In this document: positions 54,030-63,322 of the stretch, piece after piece
How the letters are laid out: the number at the start of each line of letters is the position of its first letter
Position numbering within the stretch: the first letter of the stretch is position 1
Source of the DNA: Gammaproteobacteria bacterium
GTDB lineage: Bacteria > Pseudomonadota > Gammaproteobacteria > Steroidobacterales > GCA-2729495
DNA length: 64,000 nt
Reading direction: 5' to 3'
Assembly (NCBI GenBank): GCA_024229935.1
Contig: JAAERX010000051.1
Location: forward strand, 124,001-188,000
Notes under the pieces: model-generated
Database searches by the model: none
The model's input: only the letters and a program-made list of their open reading frames with translations
What the model was told of the DNA's origin: nothing
Translations under genes and position numbers: made by a program

Positions 54030-55323
54030 GCCCGTGTTCCAGTTCTTCTAGCGCACTTTGTACTCGATTCCTTAGCGCCTCAATACTGATGTCGGTTAGT
54101 AATTCACCTGCGAAAGCCCTGATAAGGATATTGCGAGCTTCGTCAATATTAAGGCCACGTGAGATCAGGTAGAACATTGATGTCTCATCAAGCTGACCTG
54201 TAGTAGAGCCATGAGCACATTTCACATCATCTGCATAGATTTCAAGTTCAGGCTTGGTATTTATCTCTGCACCAGAATTGAGTAAAAGATTTTTGTTGGT
54301 TAATTCAGCAGCGGTTTTTTGGGCTTCTGCCTGTACCAGAATTCTGCCGTTAAATACGCCCCGGGCGCAGTCAGCCAGTATGCTGCGGTAGCGCTCCCTG
54401 CTGCTGGTTTCAGGTGCTGTGTGCTCAACTGTTATACGGCTGTCGACATGACGTTGTGCATCTGCCATGAGGAGCCCTTTTGCTTCAGCATGCGCACCCC
54501 GTCCGGCCAGCGTCAGGCGTAGTTCATTACGAGCAAGTCCGGCACCAATGTCAATCTGAGTGGTTTTTATGGTTGCATCCTGATCTAGATGTGCATATTG
54601 AACTGCTGTATGCCAGGCATCAATATGCTCATCCTGAAGTTTGTACCAAGTTAGTTCAGAGCCTTTGCCGCAGTTTATTTCAGTGACAGCATTAGTAATG
54701 GCGGCTACATTGCTGCTGTAATGTTCAAGTACAGTTGCTCGGCTATTAACGCCTAAATTAATAAGCAGCCGTGGCTGAATAGTGATTTCTGGTGTGCTTG
54801 AGAAGAAACTCAGATAGATAGGCTGCTCTAGGTCCTGATTATCTGGCAGTAGTAAAGCAGCGCCATCACAGGCAAAAGCGGTATTTATGGCTACAAAGCC
54901 AGAGTCGTTGTTATTAGCCAGCTTACCCAGCTTCTCTTGCAGTAAACCTGGGTAGCAATCGGCAAGATCACCCAGATTGCCAGCAATGATGCCAGGTGGT
55001 AGTTGTTTTGTACCTGAATATTCAGGGCTATAGTGACCATCAATAAATGCCAGATGAATGGAATTGTCTATATCCAGCAGGGCAGGAGTGTGGGCTATAG
55101 TCTGAGGTTGTGTCTTTAGCCATTGTGGGTAGTTCGTCGCAATATTACGTGTATCAGTATATTTCCAGTCTTCCATGCGTGTAGTTGGAAAACCTGAGCT
55201 GGAAAAAATATCAAATGCATGTTTTTGTAATTGATTCAGCCATGCGGAATTACTCTGCTCTCGTGCCTGCCAGAGAGCCTTAAGTTCATTTAGTTCAGTT
55301 GGATTATTGCTGAGCTTAGTCAT
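54019..55323 (-). CDS. sufD: Fe-S cluster assembly protein SufD
   Basis: 434 residues of the SufBD beta-helix family. FPTTRMEDWKYTD near the N-terminus, IHLAFIDGHYSPEYS, RERYRSILADCARGVFNGRILVQ, and ELEIYADDVKCAHGSTTGQLDE, which contain the conserved histidine of SufD. Partner of SufB and SufC in the SufBC2D scaffold. Confidence 0.95.
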   Translation of the reverse strand: MTKLSNNPTELNELKALWQAREQSNSAWLNQLQKHAFDIFSSSGFPTTRMEDWKYTDTRNIATNYPQWLKTQPQTIAHTPALLDIDNSIHLAFIDGHYSPEYSGTKQLPPGIIAGNLGDLADCYPGLLQEKLGKLANNNDSGFVAINTAFACDGAALLLPDNQDLEQPIYLSFFSSTPEITIQPRLLINLGVNSRATVLEHYSSNVAAITNAVTEINCGKGSELTWYKLQDEHIDAWHTAVQYAHLDQDATIKTTQIDIGAGLARNELRLTLAGRGAHAEAKGLLMADAQRHVDSRITVEHTAPETSSRERYRSILADCARGVFNGRILVQAEAQKTAAELTNKNLLLNSGAEINTKPELEIYADDVKCAHGSTTGQLDETSMFYLISRGLNIDEARNILIRAFAGELLTDISIEALRNRVQSALEELEHGHVK

Positions 55324-55346
55324 AGTGAATATCTGGCTGTTGCTGA

Positions 55347-56102
55347 TCAGGCCTTGGCGGCGGCCAAAATCTCATCATAGCCGTTAGCTTCGAGTTCCAG
55401 TGCCAGGTCTTTATCTCCTGAGCGGATTATTTGACCGTTAGCAAGCACATGGACAAAGTCAGGCTGAATATAATCAAGCAGGCGTTGATAGTGTGTTATC
55501 AGCAAAACAGAGCATTTATCATCGCGCTGTTGATTAACCCCATTGGCAACAACCTTTAACGCATCAATATCCAGGCCTGAGTCTGTTTCGTCCAGAATGG
55601 CAAATTTTGGTTCAAGAACTGCCATCTGAAATATTTCATTACGTTTCTTCTCTCCGCCAGAGAAGCCTTCATTAACACCGCGAGTAAGAAACTTTTGATC
55701 CAGTTTCATCAATGCAGCTTTTTCTTTGACAAAGCGCATAAACTCAACGGCATCTATCTCGGGCTTGCCGGCAGCTTTACGGCGTGCATTTAGTGCTGCC
55801 TTGAGCATGTATATATTGCTTACGCCAGAGATTTCGACAGGATACTGGAAGCCAAGAAAGATGCCGGCACGCGCGCGCTCATCGGCTGCCAGATCCAGTA
55901 AATTTTGTCCTGCAAATTCTACGGTACCTGCTGTTACATCATAGTTAGGATGACCTGCCAGGGTTTGTGCCAGAGTGCTCTTGCCAGAGCCATTTGGGCC
56001 CATAATAGCGTGCACCTCACCTTCACCAATAGTTAGGTTAAGTCCTTTGATAATTTCAGTTTCATTAACTGAAACGTGCAGGTTGTTTATTTTAATAAGC
56101 AT
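55347..56102 (-). CDS. sufC: Fe-S cluster assembly ATPase SufC
   Basis: ABC-type ATPase of the SufBCD scaffold. Walker A GPNGSGKSTLAQTLAG, signature FSGGEKKRNEIFQ, and Walker B FAILDETDSGLDIDAL; the EKKRNE stretch is specific to SufC. 251 residues, standard length. Confidence 0.97.
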   Translation of the reverse strand: MLIKINNLHVSVNETEIIKGLNLTIGEGEVHAIMGPNGSGKSTLAQTLAGHPNYDVTAGTVEFAGQNLLDLAADERARAGIFLGFQYPVEISGVSNIYMLKAALNARRKAAGKPEIDAVEFMRFVKEKAALMKLDQKFLTRGVNEGFSGGEKKRNEIFQMAVLEPKFAILDETDSGLDIDALKVVANGVNQQRDDKCSVLLITHYQRLLDYIQPDFVHVLANGQIIRSGDKDLALELEANGYDEILAAAKA

Positions 56103-56126
56103 GTATATATCTTGTTCTTTATCTGG

Positions 56127-57575
56127 TTAACCAACAGCCCCTTCAAGGCTGACATTCATAAGAGCCTGTGCCTCAACGGCGAACTCCATAGGTAATTCTC
56201 GAAAGACTTCTTTACAAAAGCCATTCACAATCATATTGACTGCATCTTCTTCAGATAGACCGCGTTGCTGACAGTAGAACAACTGGTCATCAGCTATTTT
56301 GGAAGTGGTTGCTTCATGCTCTACAACTGCGTTTGGGTTTTTAATTTCCATGTAGGGAAAAGTATGTGCGCCACACTGGTTACCCATAAGCAGTGAGTCA
56401 CACTGAGTGTAATTTCGTGCGTTATCGGCTGTCGGGAATATTTTCACCAGCCCACGGTAGGTATTCTGAGCGCGACCAGCAGAGATGCCCTTGGAAATAA
56501 TGGTGCTTTTTGTGTTTTTACCTATATGCACCATCTTCGTGCCTGTATCAGCTTGCTGCAGGTTGTTCGTGACGGCTACTGAATAGAATTCACCAATAGA
56601 CCCATTGCCACGCAGTATGCAACTCGGGTATTTCCAGGTGATTGCTGAGCCAGCCTCAACCTGGGTCCAGGATACTTTTGACCGGTCACCCCGGCAGTCA
56701 CCACGTTTGGTAACAAAGTTGTAGATACCGCCACGGCCTTCCTCATCGCCTGGATACCAGTTTTGTACAGTTGAGTACTTGATTTCAGCATCTTGTTCAG
56801 CCACCAGCTCTACTACAGCAGCATGTAGCTGATTTTCATCACGCATGGGTGCCGTACAGCCTTCCAGATAGCTTACATGGCTGCCTTCATCTGCGATGAT
56901 GAGCGTGCGTTCAAATTGCCCTGTGTTGGCTGCATTGATACGAAAATATGTAGATAACTCCATTGGGCAGCGAACACCCTTAGGAATATAGACAAATGAG
57001 CCGTCACTAAAGACAGCAGAATTTAGTGCAGCAAAAAAATTATCACGATAGGGCACTACCGTGCCGAGATAGCGCTCAATTAGCTCAGGATGATTTATTA
57101 CTGCTTCAGAAAATGGGCAGAAGATTACCCCGGCCTCAGCAAGCTTACCTTTAAATGTGGTTGTTACAGAGACACTGTCAAATACTGCATCTACAGCAAC
57201 ACCGGCAAGCCGGGCACGTTCATGCAAAGGGATGCCCAGTTTTTCGTATGTTTCAAGAAGCTTGGGGTCGACTTCATCAAGGCTCTGTGGTCCATCTTCA
57301 GGGCGTTTGGGTGCTGAGAAATATGAGATATCCTGATAGTTGATGGGTGCAATATTTAGTTTGGCCCAGTTTGGCTTGCTCATGGTTTGCCAGTGTTTAA
57401 AAGACTTAAGACGCCAGTCAAGCATAAACTGTGGTTCGCCTTTTTTACGCGAGATCAGGCGTATCACATCTTCATCAAGACCTGGTGGTACCGTGTCTGT
57501 TTCAATGTCTGTAATAAAGCCGTGTTCGTACTTTCGTTCGATCAGGTCTTTAACATCTGTCTGTTTGGATGACAT
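56127..57575 (-). CDS. sufB: Fe-S cluster assembly protein SufB
   Basis: 482 residues; main scaffold subunit. [19 protein letters not shown] and [15 protein letters not shown] at the N-terminus, [43 protein letters not shown], and [18 protein letters not shown] with the cluster-related cysteines. Lies 15 bases after sufR. Confidence 0.97.
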   Translation of the reverse strand: MSSKQTDVKDLIERKYEHGFITDIETDTVPPGLDEDVIRLISRKKGEPQFMLDWRLKSFKHWQTMSKPNWAKLNIAPINYQDISYFSAPKRPEDGPQSLDEVDPKLLETYEKLGIPLHERARLAGVAVDAVFDSVSVTTTFKGKLAEAGVIFCPFSEAVINHPELIERYLGTVVPYRDNFFAALNSAVFSDGSFVYIPKGVRCPMELSTYFRINAANTGQFERTLIIADEGSHVSYLEGCTAPMRDENQLHAAVVELVAEQDAEIKYSTVQNWYPGDEEGRGGIYNFVTKRGDCRGDRSKVSWTQVEAGSAITWKYPSCILRGNGSIGEFYSVAVTNNLQQADTGTKMVHIGKNTKSTIISKGISAGRAQNTYRGLVKIFPTADNARNYTQCDSLLMGNQCGAHTFPYMEIKNPNAVVEHEATTSKIADDQLFYCQQRGLSEEDAVNMIVNGFCKEVFRELPMEFAVEAQALMNVSLEGAVG

Positions 57576-57590
57576 ATCTTCTAAGTCTGT

Positions 57591-58076
57591 TTATTTGCCT
57601 AATGCCTGTTTATGCAGGCGGGGTTTGTGGCCACTTTTGCTAAGGATTGTATGACGTAGTGGGAATTCCATAGGTGGATTTTGTAAGTCACATAGGCGTA
57701 TATCATTCATGGCAGCGCGTATAGCCAGGCTTATTTTTTGCCAGGCATTACCCACCTGACAGTTTGGCTCAAGGTCGCAGTGACCATCATCATGGCTGCA
57801 TTCAGTGATTGCGACGGGACCTTCAAGTGTGTCCAGTATCTCTGCTGCTGTAATCTGTTCAGGTGCTCGGGCAAGGCGATAGCCACCGTCTGTCCCGCGG
57901 GCTGATTCCACAAGGCCGTTTTTTGTTAATATTTTCAGTAGTTTCTGTACTGTGGGCAGAGCCAGATGTGTAGACTCTGCAACATCACTGGCAGGCAGCA
58001 GGTGCTTGTCCTTGGCGCTAGCGAGATGGACAAGAATCATGGTTCCGTAATCGGTTAGTTTACTGATGCGAAGCAT
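57591..58076 (-). CDS. sufR: Rrf2-family regulator of the SUF system
   Basis: 161-residue winged-helix regulator. LRISKLTDYGTMILVHLA and PTVQKLLKILTKNGLVESARGTDGGYRLAR form the Rrf2 DNA-binding domain; C93, C100 and C106 (TECSHDDGHCDLEPNC) resemble the three cluster cysteines of IscR-type proteins but with six residues in the first gap. Matches the SUF-operon regulator subfamily found in gammaproteobacteria. First gene of the operon, with an IscR-like palindrome 26 bases upstream, so it probably regulates itself and suf. Confidence 0.93.
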   Translation of the reverse strand: MLRISKLTDYGTMILVHLASAKDKHLLPASDVAESTHLALPTVQKLLKILTKNGLVESARGTDGGYRLARAPEQITAAEILDTLEGPVAITECSHDDGHCDLEPNCQVGNAWQKISLAIRAAMNDIRLCDLQNPPMEFPLRHTILSKSGHKPRLHKQALGK

Positions 58077-58101
58077 AGTTTAAGTCGTACAGAATAATAT
58101 A

Positions 58102-58116
58102 GGACTATATTAGTCC
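58102..58116. promoter_or_regulatory. IscR-type operator (GGACTATATTAGTCC) upstream of the suf operon
   Basis: A perfect palindrome with six-base arms and a TAT centre. Its core GACTATATTAGTC fits the IscR type 1 consensus GACTRWWWYAGTC. It lies 26 bases before the sufR start, inside the likely promoter region (TTGCTT and AATATA 17 bases apart on the minus strand overlap it). Probable target of the operon's own Rrf2 regulator. Confidence 0.75.
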
Positions 58117-58131
58117 AATATAAGCTGAAAG

Positions 58132-58151
58132 CAAGTACTTACAAGTACCTA
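58132..58151. repeat. Tandem 10-bp direct repeat beside the suf operator
   Basis: CAAGTACTTA and CAAGTACCTA are adjacent and differ at one base. They lie 16 bases from the IscR-like palindrome. They could be sites for a second regulator or chance. Confidence 0.4.
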
Positions 58152-58309
58152 GAAGACATTTATAGTTTTGCTATACCTGTATACTGGTCTGGCATTATAT
58201 GATGCTGCGGTGCAAATAAGCTATTTGGGTATTGCTGCCTTGGAACAGGCGTATCTTTAGAAAGTGACATGGATTCATTTAATACGGATCCAGGATAAGG
58301 AATCTATAA

Positions 58310-58957
58310 GTGAGGATAATCAGGCTATTTGTTTCTTGTGTGGTTTTATTTTTTTTGCAGCTGGGTGTTGTTCAGGCACAAGAGACTGCAATTGAATCAC
58401 CTATTGAAGTTATTGAGGTAACAGCCACTGCATTACAAAAGGAGCTAACCGGAAGGAAAGCTTATTTTGAAGAACATCAGGCTGAACTTTATGCTGTGAT
58501 TGATCGTGTGTTATTACCCCATTTTGATATTCAGTATGCAGGCAAACAGGTTCTGGGAAAAACTCATTGGATGGCTTCCACAGATGCGCAGCATAAAGCA
58601 TTTATAGATGTCTTTTATAATTTCCTGGTTAAGACCTATGCCAAGGGTATTCTTGAGTTTGATCAGGATCGTATGAGTATTCTGCCTGACTTAAGTTATT
58701 CAAAGAATAGACGTAAGGCGTTAGTTACTACGCGATTGTTGCTTGAAGGTGGTGATAGCGTACTAATTAAATATGCGCTTCGTGAGGTATCAACGGTCTG
58801 GAAAATCTATGATGTGCGTATAGACGGGGTGTCATATATTCAGAATTATCGGAATCAGTTTGATGCTGAAATTAACGCTCTGGGTATTGATGCCGTGATT
58901 GACAGGCTTGAAAAAGAAGCTATAGCTCCTGCTGTTGTTACACCGGCAGATACTTAA
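58310..58957 (+). CDS. mlaC: MlaC/Ttg2-type phospholipid-binding periplasmic protein
   Basis: 215-residue protein with a signal peptide ending about VVQA-QE. IDRVLLPHFDIQYAGKQVLGKTHW, FLVKTYAKGILEFDQDR and VLIKYALREVSTVWKIYDVRIDGVSYIQNYRNQF match MlaC, which carries phospholipids between MlaA-OmpC and the MlaFEDB transporter. The start is GTG 58310 with AAGGAA upstream. It is not in an mla operon here: it stands alone and converges on mlaA, overlapping it by four bases. Confidence 0.92.
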   Translation: MRIIRLFVSCVVLFFLQLGVVQAQETAIESPIEVIEVTATALQKELTGRKAYFEEHQAELYAVIDRVLLPHFDIQYAGKQVLGKTHWMASTDAQHKAFIDVFYNFLVKTYAKGILEFDQDRMSILPDLSYSKNRRKALVTTRLLLEGGDSVLIKYALREVSTVWKIYDVRIDGVSYIQNYRNQFDAEINALGIDAVIDRLEKEAIAPAVVTPADT

Positions 58958-59727
58958 AAATCGTCGTCAAAGCTGTCATCAAAGCCTTCATCTGTTTCGC
59001 CGATGATGCCATCATTTATTAGAAATGCGCGATTCTGCAGGTAGGCATCGCGAACAAAAAGATAAGGGTCAAATGCGTCGAAGATCAGCTCATCAGGACC
59101 AACGAGTGCTGCACGGGATTCAATGGCCCAAAGAATAAGTAATTTGTCACGTACACTGGTGTTGCTGTAGTAATTCAGTAAATTTACTCGCCAGTCTGCC
59201 AGCGTCCCTATGCCACTACGTACTGTGCGTGGGCCAAATAATGGCACAACAATATATGGGCCGGCTGGGATGCCCCATTTGGCAAAAGTTTGGCCAAAAT
59301 CTTCATCGTGATATTCCAGGCCCATAGGTGTGGCAACATCAAAAAGGCCGAGCAGTCCCAGGGTTGTATTAAGTGCAAATCTGCCTGTATCTGCAAAGCC
59401 TTGTTTAAACTTTCCTTGCAGGAAGTCATTTACGATGGTGACTGTGTAGGTGATGTTATCAAAGAAGTTGCTAATCCCTGTTTCTACAAAATTGGGTGTT
59501 ATGAATTGGTAGCCTTTAGCAACAGGGCGCAGGATGTAACGATCGGTCACATCATTGAACTTGTATATAGGCCGATTGATAACCTCAAGTGGGTCAGCAT
59601 TTGGCTCAGCTTTAGATGCTTTTCTGGATGCGCAGCCTGTATTAAGTAAGAGAGCTGAAACTAAAAGCAGAAATAGCGGTAAATATGTAAACAGGCGCCA
59701 CCTTTGATTACTACGCCCTACGCTCAT
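58954..59727 (-). CDS. mlaA: MlaA (VacJ) family outer membrane lipoprotein
   Basis: 257 residues with lipobox LLNTGC. DPLEVINRPIYKFNDVTDRYILRPVAKGYQFI, FFDNITYTVTIVNDFLQGKF, RFALNTTLGLLGLFDVATPMGL and FGQTFAKWGIPAGPYIVVPLFGP are standard MlaA. It removes misplaced phospholipids from the outer leaflet. Its start overlaps the bepA stop by four bases, and its C-terminus is acidic (DDSFDDDF). Confidence 0.95.
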   Translation of the reverse strand: MSVGRSNQRWRLFTYLPLFLLLVSALLLNTGCASRKASKAEPNADPLEVINRPIYKFNDVTDRYILRPVAKGYQFITPNFVETGISNFFDNITYTVTIVNDFLQGKFKQGFADTGRFALNTTLGLLGLFDVATPMGLEYHDEDFGQTFAKWGIPAGPYIVVPLFGPRTVRSGIGTLADWRVNLLNYYSNTSVRDKLLILWAIESRAALVGPDELIFDAFDPYLFVRDAYLQNRAFLINDGIIGETDEGFDDSFDDDF

Positions 59728-61238
59728 TGATTATTCTCCTTTTTTTTGTCTTTTTGTTTGTTTCTGTCTGGCAGATATGACTGAAATTCATTTAGTCGTG
59801 TAGTAAAACGAGCCCGGTCGACATTATCCAGTCCAGGTGTACTTAGTGCGAGTTTTAACTGTTCTATGGCTAACAGCAAGCTGCCACTCATTGCATGATA
59901 TTCAGCCATATAGTAATTAGCTTCTGCAGTGTCACCAGCTGTATTTGCCGCAATGGCTATTAAACGCACCTGTTCTTGTGTGGGTGGAACCTGATTTAGT
60001 AAGTCCAGAAGAATCTCATGTGCCTTTGTGGCGTGGCCGGTGTTAATTAGCATTTCACAATAATGGACGGTGAGTGGGACATTGCGGGGGAACAACTGCA
60101 TGGCAGTTTCAAATGTTGTTAAGGCTTTGTCTGTATCCCCTGTTTTTGCCTGGCTTATAGCCAGAGCTGAGTGTAAGGGTATGATTTCCTCATTATTTGA
60201 GAGTAGGGTGGTCAGCTGACCTTCAGCTGTTTTGTAGTTGCCCATTTGCATATTGGCAATGGCAACACCGTATTCAATTTCAAGCTTGCCTGCCTTATCG
60301 GGGCTATTTTGCAGTTGCTTGAATTGTTCTAGTGCGGCTTCTGGTCGGCTACTGGTTAGCAGGCGTATACGTGCACGTGCAATCTCATAACCATTAGAGT
60401 CATTTGTTTCAACAATTGGGTATTTTTGGGCCCGTGCCCTGGACTCTGCCATACGGTCAGAAGACATTGGGTGAGTAAGCAAAAACTCAGGGATGCGGTT
60501 GCCGCTGAGAGAGCCAGATGCTCGCCCCATTGTTTCGAAAAAATCGGGCATGCCCATGGGGTCAAAGCCAGCATCTGCAAGTACACCAACACCAACACGA
60601 TCGGCTTCGTATTCATTGCTGCGGGTAAAGCCTATTTGAGCTTCCATTGCCATGCCCTGAGATGCACCTACGGCACCCGATATCATTCCTGGGTCAGCAC
60701 CTGTAGCAACACCCACCAGAATAGCGCCGAGCAGGGCGGCCATAGATAGCGTGCTGTTGGCCTGATTAGCGAATACAGCTCGGGAAATATGTCGTTGAGT
60801 TACATGACTGATCTCATGCGCCAGGACACCGGCAAGTTCGCTTTCGTTGTCAGTTGCCAGTAAAAGGCCTGTATGTACACCGATATAACCTCCCGGTAAG
60901 GCAAATGCATTGATTACTGGATCGTTCATTACAAAAAACTGGAATCGCTGTCCATCTATGCCCGCATGTGCAACAAGTTCCATGCCTACAGACTGAATAT
61001 ATTCCTGTATCTCCGGATCTGTAACTACCTTGCCTGATTCAAGCAGGGTGTAATAGACCTGTCTGCCAATATGGGATTCGATCTTGCGTGAAAGGATTGC
61101 ATCAGAAGGGCTGCCAATGTCAGGTAGTTCATCAATATTTGCTGCATTTGGTGCACTTACAAAGACTGTGCTCGTAACTAACGTCATAAGCGCATATCGA
61201 AGCAGGGCAGTACCTAGCAGATGGCAGTGGGCGGTCAT
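59724..61238 (-). CDS. bepA: BepA-like M48 metalloprotease with TPR domain
   Basis: 504 residues, periplasmic, helps outer membrane protein (BAM/LptD) assembly and removes stalled substrates. N-terminal signal peptide, zinc protease domain with HEISHVTQRH and the third ligand in SNEYEADRVG, then a C-terminal TPR array (about 300-490). LPGGYIGVHTGLL is the conserved strand before the active site. Overlaps bcp upstream and mlaA downstream by four bases each, forming a coupled bcp-bepA-mlaA unit for envelope and redox care. Confidence 0.94.
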   Translation of the reverse strand: MTAHCHLLGTALLRYALMTLVTSTVFVSAPNAANIDELPDIGSPSDAILSRKIESHIGRQVYYTLLESGKVVTDPEIQEYIQSVGMELVAHAGIDGQRFQFFVMNDPVINAFALPGGYIGVHTGLLLATDNESELAGVLAHEISHVTQRHISRAVFANQANSTLSMAALLGAILVGVATGADPGMISGAVGASQGMAMEAQIGFTRSNEYEADRVGVGVLADAGFDPMGMPDFFETMGRASGSLSGNRIPEFLLTHPMSSDRMAESRARAQKYPIVETNDSNGYEIARARIRLLTSSRPEAALEQFKQLQNSPDKAGKLEIEYGVAIANMQMGNYKTAEGQLTTLLSNNEEIIPLHSALAISQAKTGDTDKALTTFETAMQLFPRNVPLTVHYCEMLINTGHATKAHEILLDLLNQVPPTQEQVRLIAIAANTAGDTAEANYYMAEYHAMSGSLLLAIEQLKLALSTPGLDNVDRARFTTRLNEFQSYLPDRNKQKDKKKENNQ

Positions 61239-61702
61239 AAAGTACCTATGGTTTCCAGTACTTCGTCGACATGCCCCTTAACTTTAACCTTGCGCCATTC
61301 ATGCTGCAATCTGCCTTTCTCGTCAATCAGGAAGGTGCTGCGTTCAATGCCCATGACTTTACGTCCATACATATTTTTTTCTTTTATGACGTTAAAGATG
61401 TTGCATGCTTTTTCATCAGAGTCAGACATCAAATCAAAAGGGAAGTTGTATTTGGCACGAAATTTTTCATGGGAAGCTATTGTGTCGCGTGAAATACCCA
61501 GTATTACGGTATTTTGATGTTTGAATTTTGCATGATTAGCAGCAAAGTCTTGCCCCTCAGTTGTGCAGCCTGGTGTGCTGTCCCTTGGGTAGAAATAGAG
61601 AACCACTTTTTTGCCACGGAGTGATTTTAGGTCGATATGCTGGTCGCCTGTGGCTGGTAGATTTAATGCTGGAATAACGTTTCCTTTTTGCACTTTGCTC
61701 AT
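61235..61702 (-). CDS. bcp: Thiol peroxidase Bcp (peroxiredoxin)
   Basis: 155 residues; thioredoxin-dependent reduction of hydroperoxides. The peroxidatic cysteine is in FYPRDSTPGCTTEGQDF; a second cysteine (KACNIF) is present later. IERSTFLIDEKGRLQHEWRKV closes the fold. Lies 48 bases after gcvR on the same strand; bcp-gcvR is the E. coli order. Confidence 0.96.
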   Translation of the reverse strand: MSKVQKGNVIPALNLPATGDQHIDLKSLRGKKVVLYFYPRDSTPGCTTEGQDFAANHAKFKHQNTVILGISRDTIASHEKFRAKYNFPFDLMSDSDEKACNIFNVIKEKNMYGRKVMGIERSTFLIDEKGRLQHEWRKVKVKGHVDEVLETIGTL

Positions 61703-61750
61703 TTAAAAAATATTTCCTCGAAGTGTCCGGACTTTTACTGTAATAACAGT

Positions 61751-62281
61751 TCAGCGTTGGATGGGTTCTATAATTGCATCAAGATTGTGTTTTTCACACA
61801 ACTCATGAAATTCTTCGCGTAAAGCAGCAAGATGGATTGTGGCTGGTATATTGACGGCCATGCCGACTGAAAACATCGCTGCACCCGTATGAGCGGCGTT
61901 GTATTGCCGTGTATTTAGGTCGACAATCTCAATATTTTGACCGGCAAAAAAGGCGGCCAGTGTGCTGACAATGCCCTCCTGATCAATACTGACAATATCG
62001 ATACTGTATGGGGCGGCTGGAGCTTGTTTTTCCCGTGGGTTGGTTGCGCGTATTGTGATTGTCAGGTCTGCTGTTTTCTGCAGTTCCTGTAGAGTTTCCT
62101 CAACTTTTTTGATGGCATGCCAGTTTGCCGATACAAGTACCAGCATGGCGAATTCCTGCCCTAGCATGGTCATCCGGCTTTGCAGGATGCTGCCACCGGA
62201 TGAGCTAATAGCATGACTTAGATCTTTAACCAGACCGGTTCTATCCGACCCTATCGCAGTTACAGCAAGTAGTTTTTCCAT
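61751..62281 (-). CDS. gcvR: Glycine cleavage system regulator GcvR-like, two ACT domains
   Basis: 176 residues with two ACT domains: LLAVTAIGSDRTGLVKDLSHAISSSGGSI and YSIDIVSIDQEGIVSTLAAFFAGQNIEI. GcvR binds glycine and controls GcvA-dependent expression in E. coli. Divergent from dapA over 159 bases, the same layout as in E. coli. Confidence 0.9.
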   Translation of the reverse strand: MEKLLAVTAIGSDRTGLVKDLSHAISSSGGSILQSRMTMLGQEFAMLVLVSANWHAIKKVEETLQELQKTADLTITIRATNPREKQAPAAPYSIDIVSIDQEGIVSTLAAFFAGQNIEIVDLNTRQYNAAHTGAAMFSVGMAVNIPATIHLAALREEFHELCEKHNLDAIIEPIQR

Positions 62282-62440
62282 AGCAGATGATTACATTTTG
62301 GTGGATTTTCAGGGTATTTGTCTGCTCAGTTTACCGGGAATACAAGGCGCTTCAAGCACCTGCGGCTAACTAACCATTTGTGGCTTGCACAGAGGTGAGC
62401 CCGTGCGTACCATCGCCCGTTCCTAAGTAGAGCCTTGTAT

Positions 62441-63322
62441 ATGTTTAGCGGTAGCCTGGTAGCTATAGTTACGCCGATGACGGCGGAAGGGGCAGTTGAT
62501 TTTACTGCCCTGGAGCAGCTTGTCGACCTGCACATTAGTGCAGGTACCGACGGCTTGGTTGTTGCTGGCACAACTGGAGAGTCAGCGACACTGACTAAGT
62601 CGGAGCATATTGCAGTTATTGAGGCAGCTGTCAGCTTTACAGCTGGCCGAGTGCCTGTTATTGCCGGTACAGGTTCTAACTCCACTGCGCAAACTGTAGA
62701 GTTATCACAGACAGTTGATGCAATGGGTGTAGATGGCTATCTGGTTGTTACCCCGTATTACAACAAGCCGCCCCAGCAGGGTCTGGTGGAACATTTTAAG
62801 ACCGTTGCGGATGCAGTTGGTAAACCGCTTATGCTTTATAACGTGCCGGGCAGGACAGGCGTGGACTTGTTGCCGGAAACGGTCGCACGGCTTGCAACAC
62901 ACCCTGGAATATTTGGTATTAAGGAAGCCACCGGCGAGCTTGATCGCGTAGCAAAGTTACGTGAGTTATGCGGTGTAGAATTTATGCTCTATAGCGGTGA
63001 TGATGAAACTTCCCGTGAGTTTATGCTTGCAGGAGGGAATGGCATTGTGTCGGTTACAGCAAATGTTGCTCCGGCTGCAATGGCCAGTATGTGTCAAGCG
63101 GCATTGGCTGGTGATGCAGATAAAGCGGCAGAACTTGATGCGCCCTTAGCTGGCTTACACCGTGACCTGTTTATCGAATCCAATCCTATTCCTGTGAAGT
63201 GGGCTCTGCAGCGTATGGGTTTAATTGGGGGTGGCTTGCGCTTACCGCTGGTTGCTCTGGCAGAAGGTAATCAGGTGGTGGTTGAAGCCGCACTTGAGCA
63301 GGCAGGGCTTTTGGATAAATGA
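62441..63322 (+). CDS. dapA: 4-hydroxy-tetrahydrodipicolinate synthase
   Basis: First committed enzyme of lysine and diaminopimelate synthesis. MFSGSLVAIVTPM, GTTGESATLT, VTPYYNKPPQQGL (catalytic tyrosine), LYNVPGRTGVDL and GIKEATGEL (Schiff-base lysine). 293 residues from ATG 62441; the track's TTG 62435 adds two residues that the conserved N-terminus does not have. The stop overlaps the next lipoprotein gene (ATGA). Confidence 0.97.
   Translation: MFSGSLVAIVTPMTAEGAVDFTALEQLVDLHISAGTDGLVVAGTTGESATLTKSEHIAVIEAAVSFTAGRVPVIAGTGSNSTAQTVELSQTVDAMGVDGYLVVTPYYNKPPQQGLVEHFKTVADAVGKPLMLYNVPGRTGVDLLPETVARLATHPGIFGIKEATGELDRVAKLRELCGVEFMLYSGDDETSREFMLAGGNGIVSVTANVAPAAMASMCQAALAGDADKAAELDAPLAGLHRDLFIESNPIPVKWALQRMGLIGGGLRLPLVALAEGNQVVVEAALEQAGLLDK

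Noticed and set aside
62282-62440. Lysine riboswitch upstream of dapA
   Set aside because: The 159-base interval is short and I could not match the conserved core elements of the L-box.
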